Shown here piece by piece: positions 55,336-63,507 of a stretch of DNA of 64,000 bases. The DNA lies in the NCBI RefSeq assembly GCF_022347765.1, contig NZ_JAKRFZ010000023.1, forward strand, positions 1-64,000. Direction: 5' to 3'. The DNA comes from Pseudoalteromonas sp. OOF1S-7. GTDB lineage: Bacteria > Pseudomonadota > Gammaproteobacteria > Enterobacterales > Alteromonadaceae. The notes under the pieces are model-generated. The model was not told the origin of the DNA. It was given only the letters and a program-made list of their open reading frames with translations, and did not search any database. Every line of letters begins with the position of its first letter. Position 1 is the first letter of the stretch. A program made the position numbers and the translations under genes.

Positions 55336-56328
55336 ATGCCCAAATTTTTACGGCACAACGCACAAATTGCATTAATTTTCATCACCTCACTGTTATCAGG
55401 CTGTTCCGGGGACAGCTCAGATGCGCTGTTGACCGTAGAACATGCCGCACGCGGTGCTTTTGCCGCAGCTATTTCACACGATGGGCGTTACAGTTTAGTG
55501 TCATCCATCGAACATGGGGTGGTTTTATGGGACAACACCACCCATGGCTTAAAATATCAGTGGTCCCAGTCACAGCAAACCGACGAGCTGGTGCATTCAC
55601 TGGCCATTGCCCATGATAATTCCAGCGCCGTAACCGCAGCCAACGACCGCTTTGCCGTCTGGCGATTATCCGACGGCCAGAATATAGGCTACTACCAAAT
55701 AGAACAGGGTACCATACGCGACATCGCCATCAGCAACGAAGGTCGCTATGTCCTGTATGGACGCAGCGACAATGTGGTTGTGCACCTCGACTTAGAAAGC
55801 GGCAGGCGCATAGAGTTCCTTGGTCATCAAGAAAAAATTAATAGTATTGCGCTGTCACCCAACGGCCACTTTGCTTTAACCGGAGCCAATGATTACAGCG
55901 CTTACTTCTGGGACACACGTACCGGCCAGGTGATCCATCGCTTTAATCACCCAAGCCGAGTTACTAAGGTCGCGCTGGATCCCCGGGGGCGCTATGCGTT
56001 TACCGCAGACAGTATGAAAAAGGCCAGCATCTGGCAGCTCACTTCAGGTGAAATCAAAGCACAATTACAGTATATTGCGCGACAGAAGATATTCAGTGCC
56101 GTACGCTTTAATCAGGATGGGCGTTTAATCGCGACGGGCTCACCAAACCGACAACTGACCCTGTGGCAGGTTGAAGACGGTGAAAAGCTCGCTACCTGGC
56201 GTGTTAAGCCGCGCGAGGGCAGTCGACCTAAGTCCGCCGTAGTCTTTGCTGTGGCGTTTACCGGGAACGATGGCACCCTGCTGACAGAAAGCTCCAGTGG
56301 CCTGTTAGAACAATTTGCAAGAGAGTAA
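55336..56328 (+). CDS. WD40-repeat-type lipoprotein
   Basis: A 330-residue protein with lipobox LLSGC (Cys23) and then a series of WD40-like blades, such as INSIALSPNGHFALTGANDY followed by SAYFWDTRTGQVI, and KASIWQLTSGE later. The blades suggest a seven-bladed propeller as a protein-binding scaffold at the envelope; the partner is unknown. The ATG at 55336 is preferred because a clean signal peptide starts there; AGAGGA lies 12 nt upstream. It ends 2 bp before slyX, implying an operon. The 55068-55335 divergent gap to fkpA has no gene. Confidence 0.85.
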   Translation: MPKFLRHNAQIALIFITSLLSGCSGDSSDALLTVEHAARGAFAAAISHDGRYSLVSSIEHGVVLWDNTTHGLKYQWSQSQQTDELVHSLAIAHDNSSAVTAANDRFAVWRLSDGQNIGYYQIEQGTIRDIAISNEGRYVLYGRSDNVVVHLDLESGRRIEFLGHQEKINSIALSPNGHFALTGANDYSAYFWDTRTGQVIHRFNHPSRVTKVALDPRGRYAFTADSMKKASIWQLTSGEIKAQLQYIARQKIFSAVRFNQDGRLIATGSPNRQLTLWQVEDGEKLATWRVKPREGSRPKSAVVFAVAFTGNDGTLLTESSSGLLEQFARE

Positions 56329-56330
56329 CC

Positions 56331-56543
56331 ATGACCGAACTCGAAGATCGCATTAACGAGCTGGAAGCCAAAGTGGCATTTCAGGACGAAACCATAGAGA
56401 CTTTAAATAATGAACTGAGTGCGCATCAGGTACGCCTTGCCAAAATGCAGCGCCAGATTGAATTACTGGCAGAGAAGATTAAAGAAGGCAGAGATCCGGG
56501 CATGATGCCGCAGCATCAGGAGCCACCGCCGCCACACTATTAG
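56331..56543 (+). CDS. slyX: SlyX family protein
   Basis: The 70-residue protein is a single coiled coil (DRINELEAKVAFQDETIETL) with a Pro/His-rich end (PPPPHY), the SlyX pattern. Function is unknown; it is linked to fkpA in gammaproteobacteria. Here it follows the WD40 lipoprotein by 2 bp. Confidence 0.9.
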   Translation: MTELEDRINELEAKVAFQDETIETLNNELSAHQVRLAKMQRQIELLAEKIKEGRDPGMMPQHQEPPPPHY

Positions 56544-56601
56544 TGGCCCAGTCGGGCGGGGTTAAACCCGCTCTGACTACTGAATTCTGAAACAGCTATC
56601 G

Positions 56602-56802
56602 CTATTCAGGCCTGAATACCCCGATCACCTGCTCAAACTGACGCGTTGATGCCTGAACGGCTTCTTTTGGCTGCGTCATAATATGACCACACTTCACGCA
56701 CTCAACCTTTTCCACGTCGTGCTCTTTGTACAGCATCATGACATCCGCTTCATGACACTCAGGGCAGGATGCTCCTGCAATAAAACGCTTTTTCTTTCTC
56801 AC
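56602..56802 (-). CDS. yheV: YheV family zinc-ribbon protein
   Basis: The 66-residue protein has two Cys-X2-Cys knuckles (CPECHEAD and CVKCGHIM) and the family C-terminus (TRQFEQVIGVFRPE). It is cytoplasmic; function unknown. It sits between slyX and yheS as in the E. coli neighbourhood. Confidence 0.88.
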   Translation of the reverse strand: MRKKKRFIAGASCPECHEADVMMLYKEHDVEKVECVKCGHIMTQPKEAVQASTRQFEQVIGVFRPE

Positions 56803-56974
56803 CTTTTGTTACCTCAGCTTAGCTGAACAAGCCACTGTTCAGCTGACGATTTATATCGCGGGCTTACCACCCGGGTGGCCTATTTTATCCTATATTACTC
56901 GCTGTTGATACGCTTGGAGTGTCTGCGGGGATCCGTGTTATGATGAGCGCATTATCAAACAGTAATGTAACGGT

Positions 56975-58897
56975 ATGATCCAGCTTTCGAATATTGAACT
57001 TATGCGCGGTGGTAAAACACTGCTTAAAAATGCCAGTGCCACCTTGTTTCCACAGCACAAAGTGGGTTTGGTTGGTGCCAACGGCTGTGGCAAATCTTCC
57101 TTGTTTGCTTTGCTTAAATCAGAGCTGCACCTGGATGGGGGCGAGCTGCAAATTCCGAAAGACTGGTCCATCGCATCCGTTAAACAGGAAACGCCGGCAC
57201 TGGCCGTCAGTGCGCTGGAATACGTGCTGCAGGGCCATCCGGAGTACTATGCCCTGCGCAGTGCGCTGCACAGCGCCGAAGCATCCGGTGATGGTGCTGA
57301 GCAGGCGCGTCTGCACCAGCAAATAGAAGTAGTTGGCGGCTATGGTATTGAAGCCAAGGCGGGAGAGCTTTTGCATGGTTTGGGATTTAGCAATGCACAA
57401 CTCAGCGATGCCGTAAGTGCCTTTTCCGGGGGCTGGCGAATGCGCCTGAACCTGGCGCAGGCACTGATCCGCGATGCCGATCTGCTACTGCTGGATGAAC
57501 CAACCAACCACCTTGATCTCGATGCGGTATACTGGCTGGAGCGCTTCTTAAAAGCCTATCAGGGCACCTTAGTGCTGATCTCACACGACCGCGAATTCCT
57601 CGATGCAGTGGTCGATCAGATCTGGCACGTCGACCAGCAACAGCTCAACGTCTATAAAGGCCATTACTCGCAGTTCGAACGCCAAAAGGCCGAGCGTATG
57701 GCGCAGCAACAGGCGTTATACGAAAAACAACAAGCCACCATTGCCCACCTGGAGCAGTTTATTACCCGCTTTAAAGCCAAAGCGAGTAAAGCCAAGCAAG
57801 CGCAAAGCCGAGTTAAGGCACTGGAGCGGATGGAAAAACTGGCCCCTGCCCATGCTGACTCGCCGTTCAGTTTTGAGTTCAGCAACCCGGACAATATGCC
57901 CAACCCACTGATGACACTGGATCAGGCTCAGGCCGGATATGGTGACGTGACCATTTTACACAAGATCAAACTGAACCTGGTACCGGGCAGCCGTATCGCC
58001 CTGCTGGGCCGTAACGGCGCTGGTAAGTCAACGTTAATCAAACTGCTCGCAGGTGAGCTATCCCCGCAGGCAGGGGAAGTGTTTCAGCATCAGGGGTTAA
58101 AAATTGGTTATTTCGCCCAGCATCAGCTGGAATCGCTGGATCTCAGTGCCAGTGCCGTGACGCACCTGCAGCGGCTCGACCCACAAGCCAGTGAGCAATC
58201 ACTACGCGACTTTCTGGGTGGCTTCGCCTTTAACGGCGACAAGGCTCTGGAGCCGGTGAAACCGTTTTCCGGTGGCGAAAAGGCCCGCCTGGTGCTGGCC
58301 ATGCTGGTGTATCAGAAACCTAATCTATTACTGCTGGATGAGCCAACCAACCACCTGGATCTGGAGATGCGCCATGCGCTGGTGATGGCACTACAAGGCT
58401 TTGAGGGCGCTATGGTCACCGTATCGCACGACCGCCACATGCTTAAACACACCGCAGACGAATACTACCTGGTTGATCAGGGCGAGGTGAGTGCATTTGG
58501 CTATGATCTGGATGCCTACTATCAGTGGCTGCTCAACGCCAATAAAGAAGCGGTGCGCAAAGACAGCAGTGAAGACAAAGCCCACTCGAGTGTGAACCGT
58601 AAAGAACAGAAACGCCAGGAGGCCGAGTTCCGAAAAGCAATACAGCCGCTGAAAAGGTCAATAGATAAGCTGGAGAAAGAGCTGGATAAGCTCAGCGCTG
58701 CACTGGGTGACGTGGAAACGGCGCTGGCCGACAACGACCTATACTCAGAGCAAAATAAGGGCAGACTCAGTGAGCTGCTGGCTCAGCAGGCTAAGCTGAC
58801 GCCCGAGCTGAACGACACCGAGGAAGCCCTGCTTGTGGCGCTTGAAGAACTCGAAGAGAAACAGGCCCGTTTCGAGCAAAGTGGCGAAATATGCTAG
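56975..58897 (+). CDS. yheS: ABC-F family ATPase YheS
   Basis: The 640-residue protein has two ABC domains without membrane segments: Walker A at residues 34-42 (GANGCGKSS) and from 345 (GRNGAGKST), signature motifs FSGGWRMRL and FSGGEKARL, both Walker B blocks LLLDEPTNHLDL, and a linker with an arm region. A C-terminal coiled coil (KRSIDKLEKELDKLSAALGD) is YheS-like. ABC-F proteins act on the ribosome. It overlaps the next gene by 7 bp. Confidence 0.94.
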   Translation: MIQLSNIELMRGGKTLLKNASATLFPQHKVGLVGANGCGKSSLFALLKSELHLDGGELQIPKDWSIASVKQETPALAVSALEYVLQGHPEYYALRSALHSAEASGDGAEQARLHQQIEVVGGYGIEAKAGELLHGLGFSNAQLSDAVSAFSGGWRMRLNLAQALIRDADLLLLDEPTNHLDLDAVYWLERFLKAYQGTLVLISHDREFLDAVVDQIWHVDQQQLNVYKGHYSQFERQKAERMAQQQALYEKQQATIAHLEQFITRFKAKASKAKQAQSRVKALERMEKLAPAHADSPFSFEFSNPDNMPNPLMTLDQAQAGYGDVTILHKIKLNLVPGSRIALLGRNGAGKSTLIKLLAGELSPQAGEVFQHQGLKIGYFAQHQLESLDLSASAVTHLQRLDPQASEQSLRDFLGGFAFNGDKALEPVKPFSGGEKARLVLAMLVYQKPNLLLLDEPTNHLDLEMRHALVMALQGFEGAMVTVSHDRHMLKHTADEYYLVDQGEVSAFGYDLDAYYQWLLNANKEAVRKDSSEDKAHSSVNRKEQKRQEAEFRKAIQPLKRSIDKLEKELDKLSAALGDVETALADNDLYSEQNKGRLSELLAQQAKLTPELNDTEEALLVALEELEEKQARFEQSGEIC

Positions 58898-59334
58898 ACG
58901 CCGCAGATTTCTGGACTTATGCCTGCACACACTATGCCCGTGCAGGTATGCAAGACGCCCTGCTGAGCTTGCAGGAGAACGAGGATAAAAACGTTAATCT
59001 GATCTTGCTGCTGATGTACCTGGACGCGTGCGGCAGGTCTCTCACAGCTGAACAATTTGCAGGACTGCACGCTGTGTGCGAAGCCTTTGACCACACAGTG
59101 CTGCATCCCCAGCGCCGGGTGCGCGCCACACTCAAAAATCAACATCAGCACTATGCGCAATATGCTGAGCTGCGCGAGTTTATGCTTAAAGCGGAGCTGG
59201 CCCAGGAGAAGCTACAACAGTCGCTGCTTATCAACTACCTCAATCAACACCCCCTGCAACCAAACTCGTCTGCGGACAACCTGACTCACTACCTGACACC
59301 CACTCAGCAGGGCTGTATACCCACAAAAACATGA
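58891..59334 (+). CDS. TIGR02444/DUF2390 family protein
   Basis: A 147-residue helical protein with FWTYACTHYARAGMQDALLS at the start and NVNLILLLMYLDACG, the motifs of the TIGR02444 family. Function unknown. It is translationally coupled to yheS by a 7-bp overlap and followed by the DUF3149 micropeptide gene. Confidence 0.8.
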   Translation: MLDAADFWTYACTHYARAGMQDALLSLQENEDKNVNLILLLMYLDACGRSLTAEQFAGLHAVCEAFDHTVLHPQRRVRATLKNQHQHYAQYAELREFMLKAELAQEKLQQSLLINYLNQHPLQPNSSADNLTHYLTPTQQGCIPTKT

Positions 59335-59452
59335 TCGGGATCAAGCAATTTACCAAGTCCCGCATGGGCACTGGTGAAACTTGATCTTGATCATATCTGG
59401 CCTGCACCTGCTCGACTAAGATTACCTCATCGACAAATCAGGAGGCACAGAC

Positions 59453-59593
59453 ATGAACGTATTCTTCAGAGACTTTTTTACTGACCCGGTGTTATTTCTT
59501 TCTTTCGGCATCTTGGGCGTGGTAATCGTACTGTGTTGTTTCTACGTCTACTACTTCATCAAGAAAGTACAAGAAGCAGAAGTGCCTGAGTAA
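59453..59593 (+). CDS. DUF3149 small membrane protein (46 residues)
   Basis: A short frame reading MNVFFRDFFTDPVLFLSFGI then one hydrophobic helix (LGVVIVLCCFYVYYF) and a basic/acidic end. The N-terminal F(R/W)DxFxDPVL pattern is that of the DUF3149 family of single-span proteins. AGGAGG lies 8 nt before the ATG. Function unknown. Confidence 0.82.
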   Translation: MNVFFRDFFTDPVLFLSFGILGVVIVLCCFYVYYFIKKVQEAEVPE

Positions 59594-59679
59594 ATCGTCG
59601 ACACTCTTTTATGTTATTCGAAATATGTTGTTGAAACGTTAAGCAATTAGTTCCCGTTCTAGAATTAAGCACGACGCAC

Positions 59680-59716
59680 AAAGCACCTTATCAGCCCTGC
59701 TGGTCGGGTGCTTTTT
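59680..59716 (+). terminator. terminator after the DUF3149 gene
   Basis: AAAGCACC and GGTGCTTT pair around a 19-nt loop with T-run after it, closing the yheS operon about 90 bp past the last stop. Confidence 0.75.
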
Positions 59717-59720
59717 ATTG

Positions 59721-59928
59721 TACCAATTTCACTTAATACCTGTTCAATTTGACGGAGCAAATATGATGCTAACGGCGTTAAAAATTTCTCATTTAGAACA
59801 AATAAATAGCAAAATTTTCGCCTCGCCTATATGGATGTAGGTGCCTCAGCGGTAGCAGGACGCGGGAGCGGTGTTATCGACCATATTTTCTCGCCTCAAA
59901 ATAGAACACTTAATTAAGCAAATTGGTA
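59721..59928. repeat. dispersed TACCAATTT repeat, copy 1 (208 bp, with insertion)
   Basis: Begins TACCAATTTCACTTAAT and ends AATTAAGCAAATTGGTA, an inverted-repeat pair. It is very similar to the 160-bp repeat at 63210-63369, but carries about 48 extra bases (roughly 59826-59876) that break the small frame seen in copy 2. Non-autonomous; no transposase. Fills the space between the DUF3149 terminator and yheT. Confidence 0.85.
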
Positions 59929-60091
59929 TTACCCGAACATTCTTTGGGTTATTTCCCGCAGTTTGATACACTGATGTCATTTCAGGCTCATCATACCAGT
60001 CTATTCATTGCCGTCAGACGAGGCGACTTTTCTTCTGGGGGCATGTATGAGCCTCATCGTCGCAGAGGTATTTACAGGAAATACAAACCAC

Positions 60092-61093
60092 ATGTTAAAG
60101 CCGTCAGAGTTAACCTTTCAACCCGCCTGGTGGATGCGCAACCGTCACCTGCAAACCATTTTGCCCCGCCTGTTCAGGCCAAACCTGAAAGCTGATGTGC
60201 GCTATGAGCATCTCGAAACACCCGATGATGACTTTTTAGAACTGGCCTGGGCCAACAAAGGGGACCAACAGGCACCTCTGGTGGTGGTGCTGCATGGACT
60301 GGAAGGCAATATCAATAGTTTCTATGCCAAGGGCCTGCTCAGTGCCCTGACCGCGACCGGGCTGGATGCCGTGTTAATGCATTTTCGCAATTGTTCGCGT
60401 CAGGTGAATCGTCAGCCCCGGGCCTACCACAGTGGAGAAACCGGTGATCTGGCATTTTTACTCGACACCCTGAAACAACGCTTTGTCGACCGTCCCTTGT
60501 ATGCGGTGGGATTTTCTCTGGGCGGTAATGTGCTGGCAAAATACCTGGGAGAGCAGGGCAATAACAGCCTGCTGGATGGTGCTGCGGTGATCTCAGCGCC
60601 CTACCATTTGTCTTCTTCCTGTCAGGTGATCCGCAAGAGCTGTTTTAAGCTGTATCAAAAGTACTTGCTGGATCGCATGAAGCGATCGTTCGCCCGTAAG
60701 TTTGATCAGATAGAGCACGCCTTACAGATCGGCCGCGACGAGATACAACAGATCCGCGATCTATGGCAATTTGATGAGCGGATCACGGCGCCATTACACG
60801 GTTTTAAAGGCGCTGAAGACTACTACGCTAAGGCCAGCGCTCAACCCTATCTGAAACAGATAGCCACGCCAACTTTGCTGATCCACGCAGCCGATGATCC
60901 CATGCTGTCGAGCCGTGCGGTGCCTACCCAGGATCAGATCAGTGATCTGGTTACCCTGGCAGTGTCTCAGCGTGGTGGTCATGTTGGCTTTATCGCCGGG
61001 CACAATCCTTTTAAGCCGGTTTTCTGGCTTGAGCAAATTGTGCCAGCTTATTTGCATTCATTACTCAACCATCGAGTTTCAAAAAAATTATGA
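60092..61093 (+). CDS. yheT: YheT family alpha/beta hydrolase
   Basis: A 333-residue hydrolase with RNRHLQTILPRLFR at the start, VVVLHGLEGNINSFYAKGL, and nucleophile elbow GFSLGGN followed by Asp in HAADDP and His in RGGHVGF. The family resembles ABHD3-like esterases. The ATG at 60092 follows AGGAA and matches the E. coli YheT start region; earlier in-frame starts lie next to the repeat. It overlaps yheU by 4 bp. Confidence 0.92.
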   Translation: MLKPSELTFQPAWWMRNRHLQTILPRLFRPNLKADVRYEHLETPDDDFLELAWANKGDQQAPLVVVLHGLEGNINSFYAKGLLSALTATGLDAVLMHFRNCSRQVNRQPRAYHSGETGDLAFLLDTLKQRFVDRPLYAVGFSLGGNVLAKYLGEQGNNSLLDGAAVISAPYHLSSSCQVIRKSCFKLYQKYLLDRMKRSFARKFDQIEHALQIGRDEIQQIRDLWQFDERITAPLHGFKGAEDYYAKASAQPYLKQIATPTLLIHAADDPMLSSRAVPTQDQISDLVTLAVSQRGGHVGFIAGHNPFKPVFWLEQIVPAYLHSLLNHRVSKKL

Positions 61094-61335
61094 TCATTCC
61101 ATATCAACAACTGGACCCAACCACACTGAGCAACCTGATTGAACACTATGTGCTGCGCGAAGGCACCGATTATGGTGACAGTGAAGTCAGCACCGAGCGT
61201 AAGGTCGAACAGGTCCACGCTCAGCTCAAGTCGGGTGAAGCCTTGCTGGTGTATTCCGAGCTGCACGAGTCGGTGAATATTGTCTCAAAAGCCCAGTTTC
61301 AGGCCATGCAGGCACAGGAATACGACTACGAATAA
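61090..61335 (+). CDS. yheU: YheU family protein
   Basis: The 81-residue protein begins MIIPYQQLDPTTLSNLIEHY and has EGTDYGDSEVSTERKVEQV, the YheU signature. Function unknown; coupled to yheT as in E. coli. Confidence 0.92.
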   Translation: MIIPYQQLDPTTLSNLIEHYVLREGTDYGDSEVSTERKVEQVHAQLKSGEALLVYSELHESVNIVSKAQFQAMQAQEYDYE

Positions 61336-61433
61336 ATGCGGTCAGCCCCGCAGGCAGCCCGACAGAATGGATTGTAGATAAACGCCAACTTGCTACAATC
61401 GACACACACTACAAAGAATAACAAGGTCAATCC

Positions 61434-62618
61434 ATGAAGTTACCCGCTACACTCTGCGCACTGGCTTTAAGCCTGTCAAATGCCTATGCCAATGATATTC
61501 AGGCGTCTGAGCGCGCCAGACACATCGCTAAGCAAAATATTCTGATCGATACCCACATTGATGTGCCCTATCGTATTCTGGATAACTGGGAAGACGTGAC
61601 TAAGGCCACCAAAAGCGGCGACTTCGACTACCCTCGCGCTGTGCAAGGCGGCCTGAATGCGCCATTTATGTCGATCTATATTCCCGCTAACCTAGAGTTT
61701 GAAGGTAAAGGCAAGAGTTACCAGCTGGCTAACCAGCTTATTGACGGAATGGAAGCGCTGGCACAACGTGCACCGGATAAGTTCGCGATGGCCTACAACA
61801 CCAAAGACATTTATCGCCATTTCCGCGAAAAGAAGATCTCTGTGGCGATGGGCATGGAGAATGGCTCACCGATTGAAGGTGACATGGCAAACCTGAAGCA
61901 CTTCTTCGACCGGGGTGTGCGCTATATCACACTGGCCCACTCGCAAAGTAACCATATTTCCGACTCGTCCTATGACATCCGTCGTAAATGGAAAGGTCTG
62001 AGCCCGTTTGGTAAAGACCTGGTGGTGGAGATGAATAAGATTGGCATGCTGATCGACGTCTCACATATTTCAGATGCTGCTTTCTATCAGGTGATGGAAC
62101 TGTCTAAAGTGCCCGTGATCGCCTCGCACTCTTCATTGCGTAAATATACCCCGGGTTTTGAGCGCAATATGGATGACAAAATGCTGAAAGCGCTGAAAAA
62201 GAACGGTGGCGTTATTCAGATCAACTTTGGCTCCAGCTTTGTGACCAACAGTTCTCGTACCTGGTACGACCAACGTAACGAGGCAGAAGCGCAGGCCACC
62301 AGTCAGGGCAAGAGTAAAACCGATTTCAGAGCGGCGTATCGCGCGAAAAACCCCTTCCCTTACGCCACCCTAGAACAAGTACTGGATCACATTGACCATG
62401 TTGTTAAGCTGATCGGTATCGACCATGTGGGCATTGGCTCTGACTATGACGGTGTGGGTGATTCCTTGCCTATCGGATTAAAAGACGTTTCAACTTACCC
62501 TAACCTGGTACAGGGCCTGTTAGACCGTAACTACACCGAAGGGCAGATCAAGAAAATCCTTGGCGGCAACACCCTGCGCGTCTGGCGCCAGGCTGAAGAA
62601 TACGCCAAACAGTTTTAA
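61434..62618 (+). CDS. secreted membrane dipeptidase (M19 family)
   Basis: A 394-residue protein with a signal peptide (MKLPATLCALALSLSNAYA). The zinc sites are visible: HID in IDTHIDVPYR, Glu in GMENGSP, and His in LAHSQSNH and IASHSS, with Asp in IGSDYDG. M19 enzymes cleave a wide range of dipeptides. It stands alone. After it, 62619-62848 holds a GAGGCTGCC/GGCAGC hairpin and the repeats before the peptide gene, but no gene. Confidence 0.93.
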   Translation: MKLPATLCALALSLSNAYANDIQASERARHIAKQNILIDTHIDVPYRILDNWEDVTKATKSGDFDYPRAVQGGLNAPFMSIYIPANLEFEGKGKSYQLANQLIDGMEALAQRAPDKFAMAYNTKDIYRHFREKKISVAMGMENGSPIEGDMANLKHFFDRGVRYITLAHSQSNHISDSSYDIRRKWKGLSPFGKDLVVEMNKIGMLIDVSHISDAAFYQVMELSKVPVIASHSSLRKYTPGFERNMDDKMLKALKKNGGVIQINFGSSFVTNSSRTWYDQRNEAEAQATSQGKSKTDFRAAYRAKNPFPYATLEQVLDHIDHVVKLIGIDHVGIGSDYDGVGDSLPIGLKDVSTYPNLVQGLLDRNYTEGQIKKILGGNTLRVWRQAEEYAKQF

Positions 62619-62707
62619 CCCGTCTATATTTCTATTGCGGAGGCTGCCTGGCAGCTTCCCGAATTAAGCCCGTTCAGTTCTGACTCGGCAACACCCACAC
62701 GCAACAC

Positions 62708-62804
62708 GTGCTAACAAAATAAAAACAAGTGAAAACACCTGTTTACAAACAAGCAATTAAAGTGCTAACTTCAATTTGCTAGCAAGGAATATTTTAGTGC
62801 TAGC
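62708..62804. promoter_or_regulatory. repeated TGCTA(A/G)C boxes before the peptide gene
   Basis: The 8-mer (G/T)TGCTA(A/G)C occurs at 62708, 62762, 62776 and 62797, within 140 bp of the peptide start at 62849. The last three are 14 and 21 bp apart. They may be binding sites for a regulator of the peptide gene; no factor can be named. Confidence 0.35.
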
Positions 62805-62848
62805 GACTAAAGATTCAATAATAACCCAGTTATTTAAGGGAAATAAAA

Positions 62849-63076
62849 ATGAAACTATCACTACACAAGAAAAGCTTGAAAAAACTGAATGCATCTCAGG
62901 ATCTTAATCCTAATGCTACACCGAATGTAGCCGGTGGCGATTATAACAACACTCATACCTGCAGAACGCTATACCCTGGGGGTACATGTCGCGACACTGT
63001 GGACTGTCCATCTGGTGGATGCAACCACTCGGATGTTATGAGCTGTAACAGAACAGATTATAGCTGTCTGTGTTAA
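62849..63076 (+). CDS. double-glycine, cysteine-rich peptide precursor (RiPP/bacteriocin-like)
   Basis: A 75-residue peptide. Residues 1-30 form a basic leader (MKLSLHKKSLKKLNASQDL...VAGG) ending in Gly29-Gly30, the cleavage pattern of C39-type peptidase transporters. The 45-residue core has seven cysteines (38, 47, 53, 58, 66, 73, 75), several Thr/Ser, and ends SCLC. The leader resembles those of small precursor families annotated as lanthipeptide-like in marine gammaproteobacteria, but the class cannot be assigned. AAGGG lies before the ATG. No modification, transporter or immunity gene is in the window. Confidence 0.75.
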   Translation: MKLSLHKKSLKKLNASQDLNPNATPNVAGGDYNNTHTCRTLYPGGTCRDTVDCPSGGCNHSDVMSCNRTDYSCLC

Positions 63077-63096
63077 TCCAGATCACAGATCCTGAC

Positions 63097-63116
63097 GCGT
63101 GTGTGTAAGCACACGC
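63097..63116 (+). terminator. hairpin after the peptide gene
   Basis: GCGTGTG and CACACGC pair around a 6-nt loop 20 bp past the stop, followed by ATTTAAT. A weak intrinsic terminator or 3' stabiliser. Confidence 0.45.
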
Positions 63117-63209
63117 ATTTAATACTCATTACACCAAACTTATACCATCACAAGCCTTACCGAACTGAGGGCATGGAAAGACAACAACTGCCCAGTCCAC
63201 CATAGATTA

Positions 63210-63369
63210 TACCAATTTCACTAAATACCTGTTCAATCTGAAGGAGCAAATATGACGCTAACGGCGTTAAAAATTTCTCATTTAGAACAACTAAATAGCA
63301 AAATTTTTGCCTCGTTAGCGACCATATTTTCTCACCTCAAAATAGAACACTTAATTAAGCAAATTGGTA
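63210..63369. repeat. dispersed TACCAATTT repeat, copy 2 (160 bp)
   Basis: Shares its ends and body with the copy at 59721-59928, without the 48-bp insertion. The inverted tips TACCAATTT/AAATTGGTA and lack of transposase fit a MITE. It contains an AAGGAG site 5 nt before an ATG at 63252. Confidence 0.85.
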
Positions 63370-63410
63370 TTAGACATAAAAACGTGCTCAATGTTAAGAA
63401 ACAGGATTAG
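63252..63410 (+). CDS. small open frame carried by the dispersed repeat (52 codons)
   Basis: Starts MTLTALKISHLEQLNSKIFA and runs past the repeat end to a TAG at 63408-63410. A good ribosome-binding site (AAGGAG, 5-nt gap) precedes it. In copy 1 the same frame starts MMLTALKISHLEQINSKIFA but stops at 59840 because of the insertion. It may be real, or just an open stretch of a mobile repeat. Confidence 0.25.
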   Translation: MTLTALKISHLEQLNSKIFASLATIFSHLKIEHLIKQIGIRHKNVLNVKKQD

Positions 63411-63507
63411 CGAAAATAGGTATCTGACAACTAATTTGTGGAGAGTAAACCAACTGCTTTTGGCACTACAATTTGAAAAGTGTTTACTGGAGTGTTTGCT
63501 GGAGTTT

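Noticed and set aside
59923..60195. 90-codon frame upstream of yheT
   Set aside because: It overlaps the end of the repeat and the true yheT frame and has no recognised protein.
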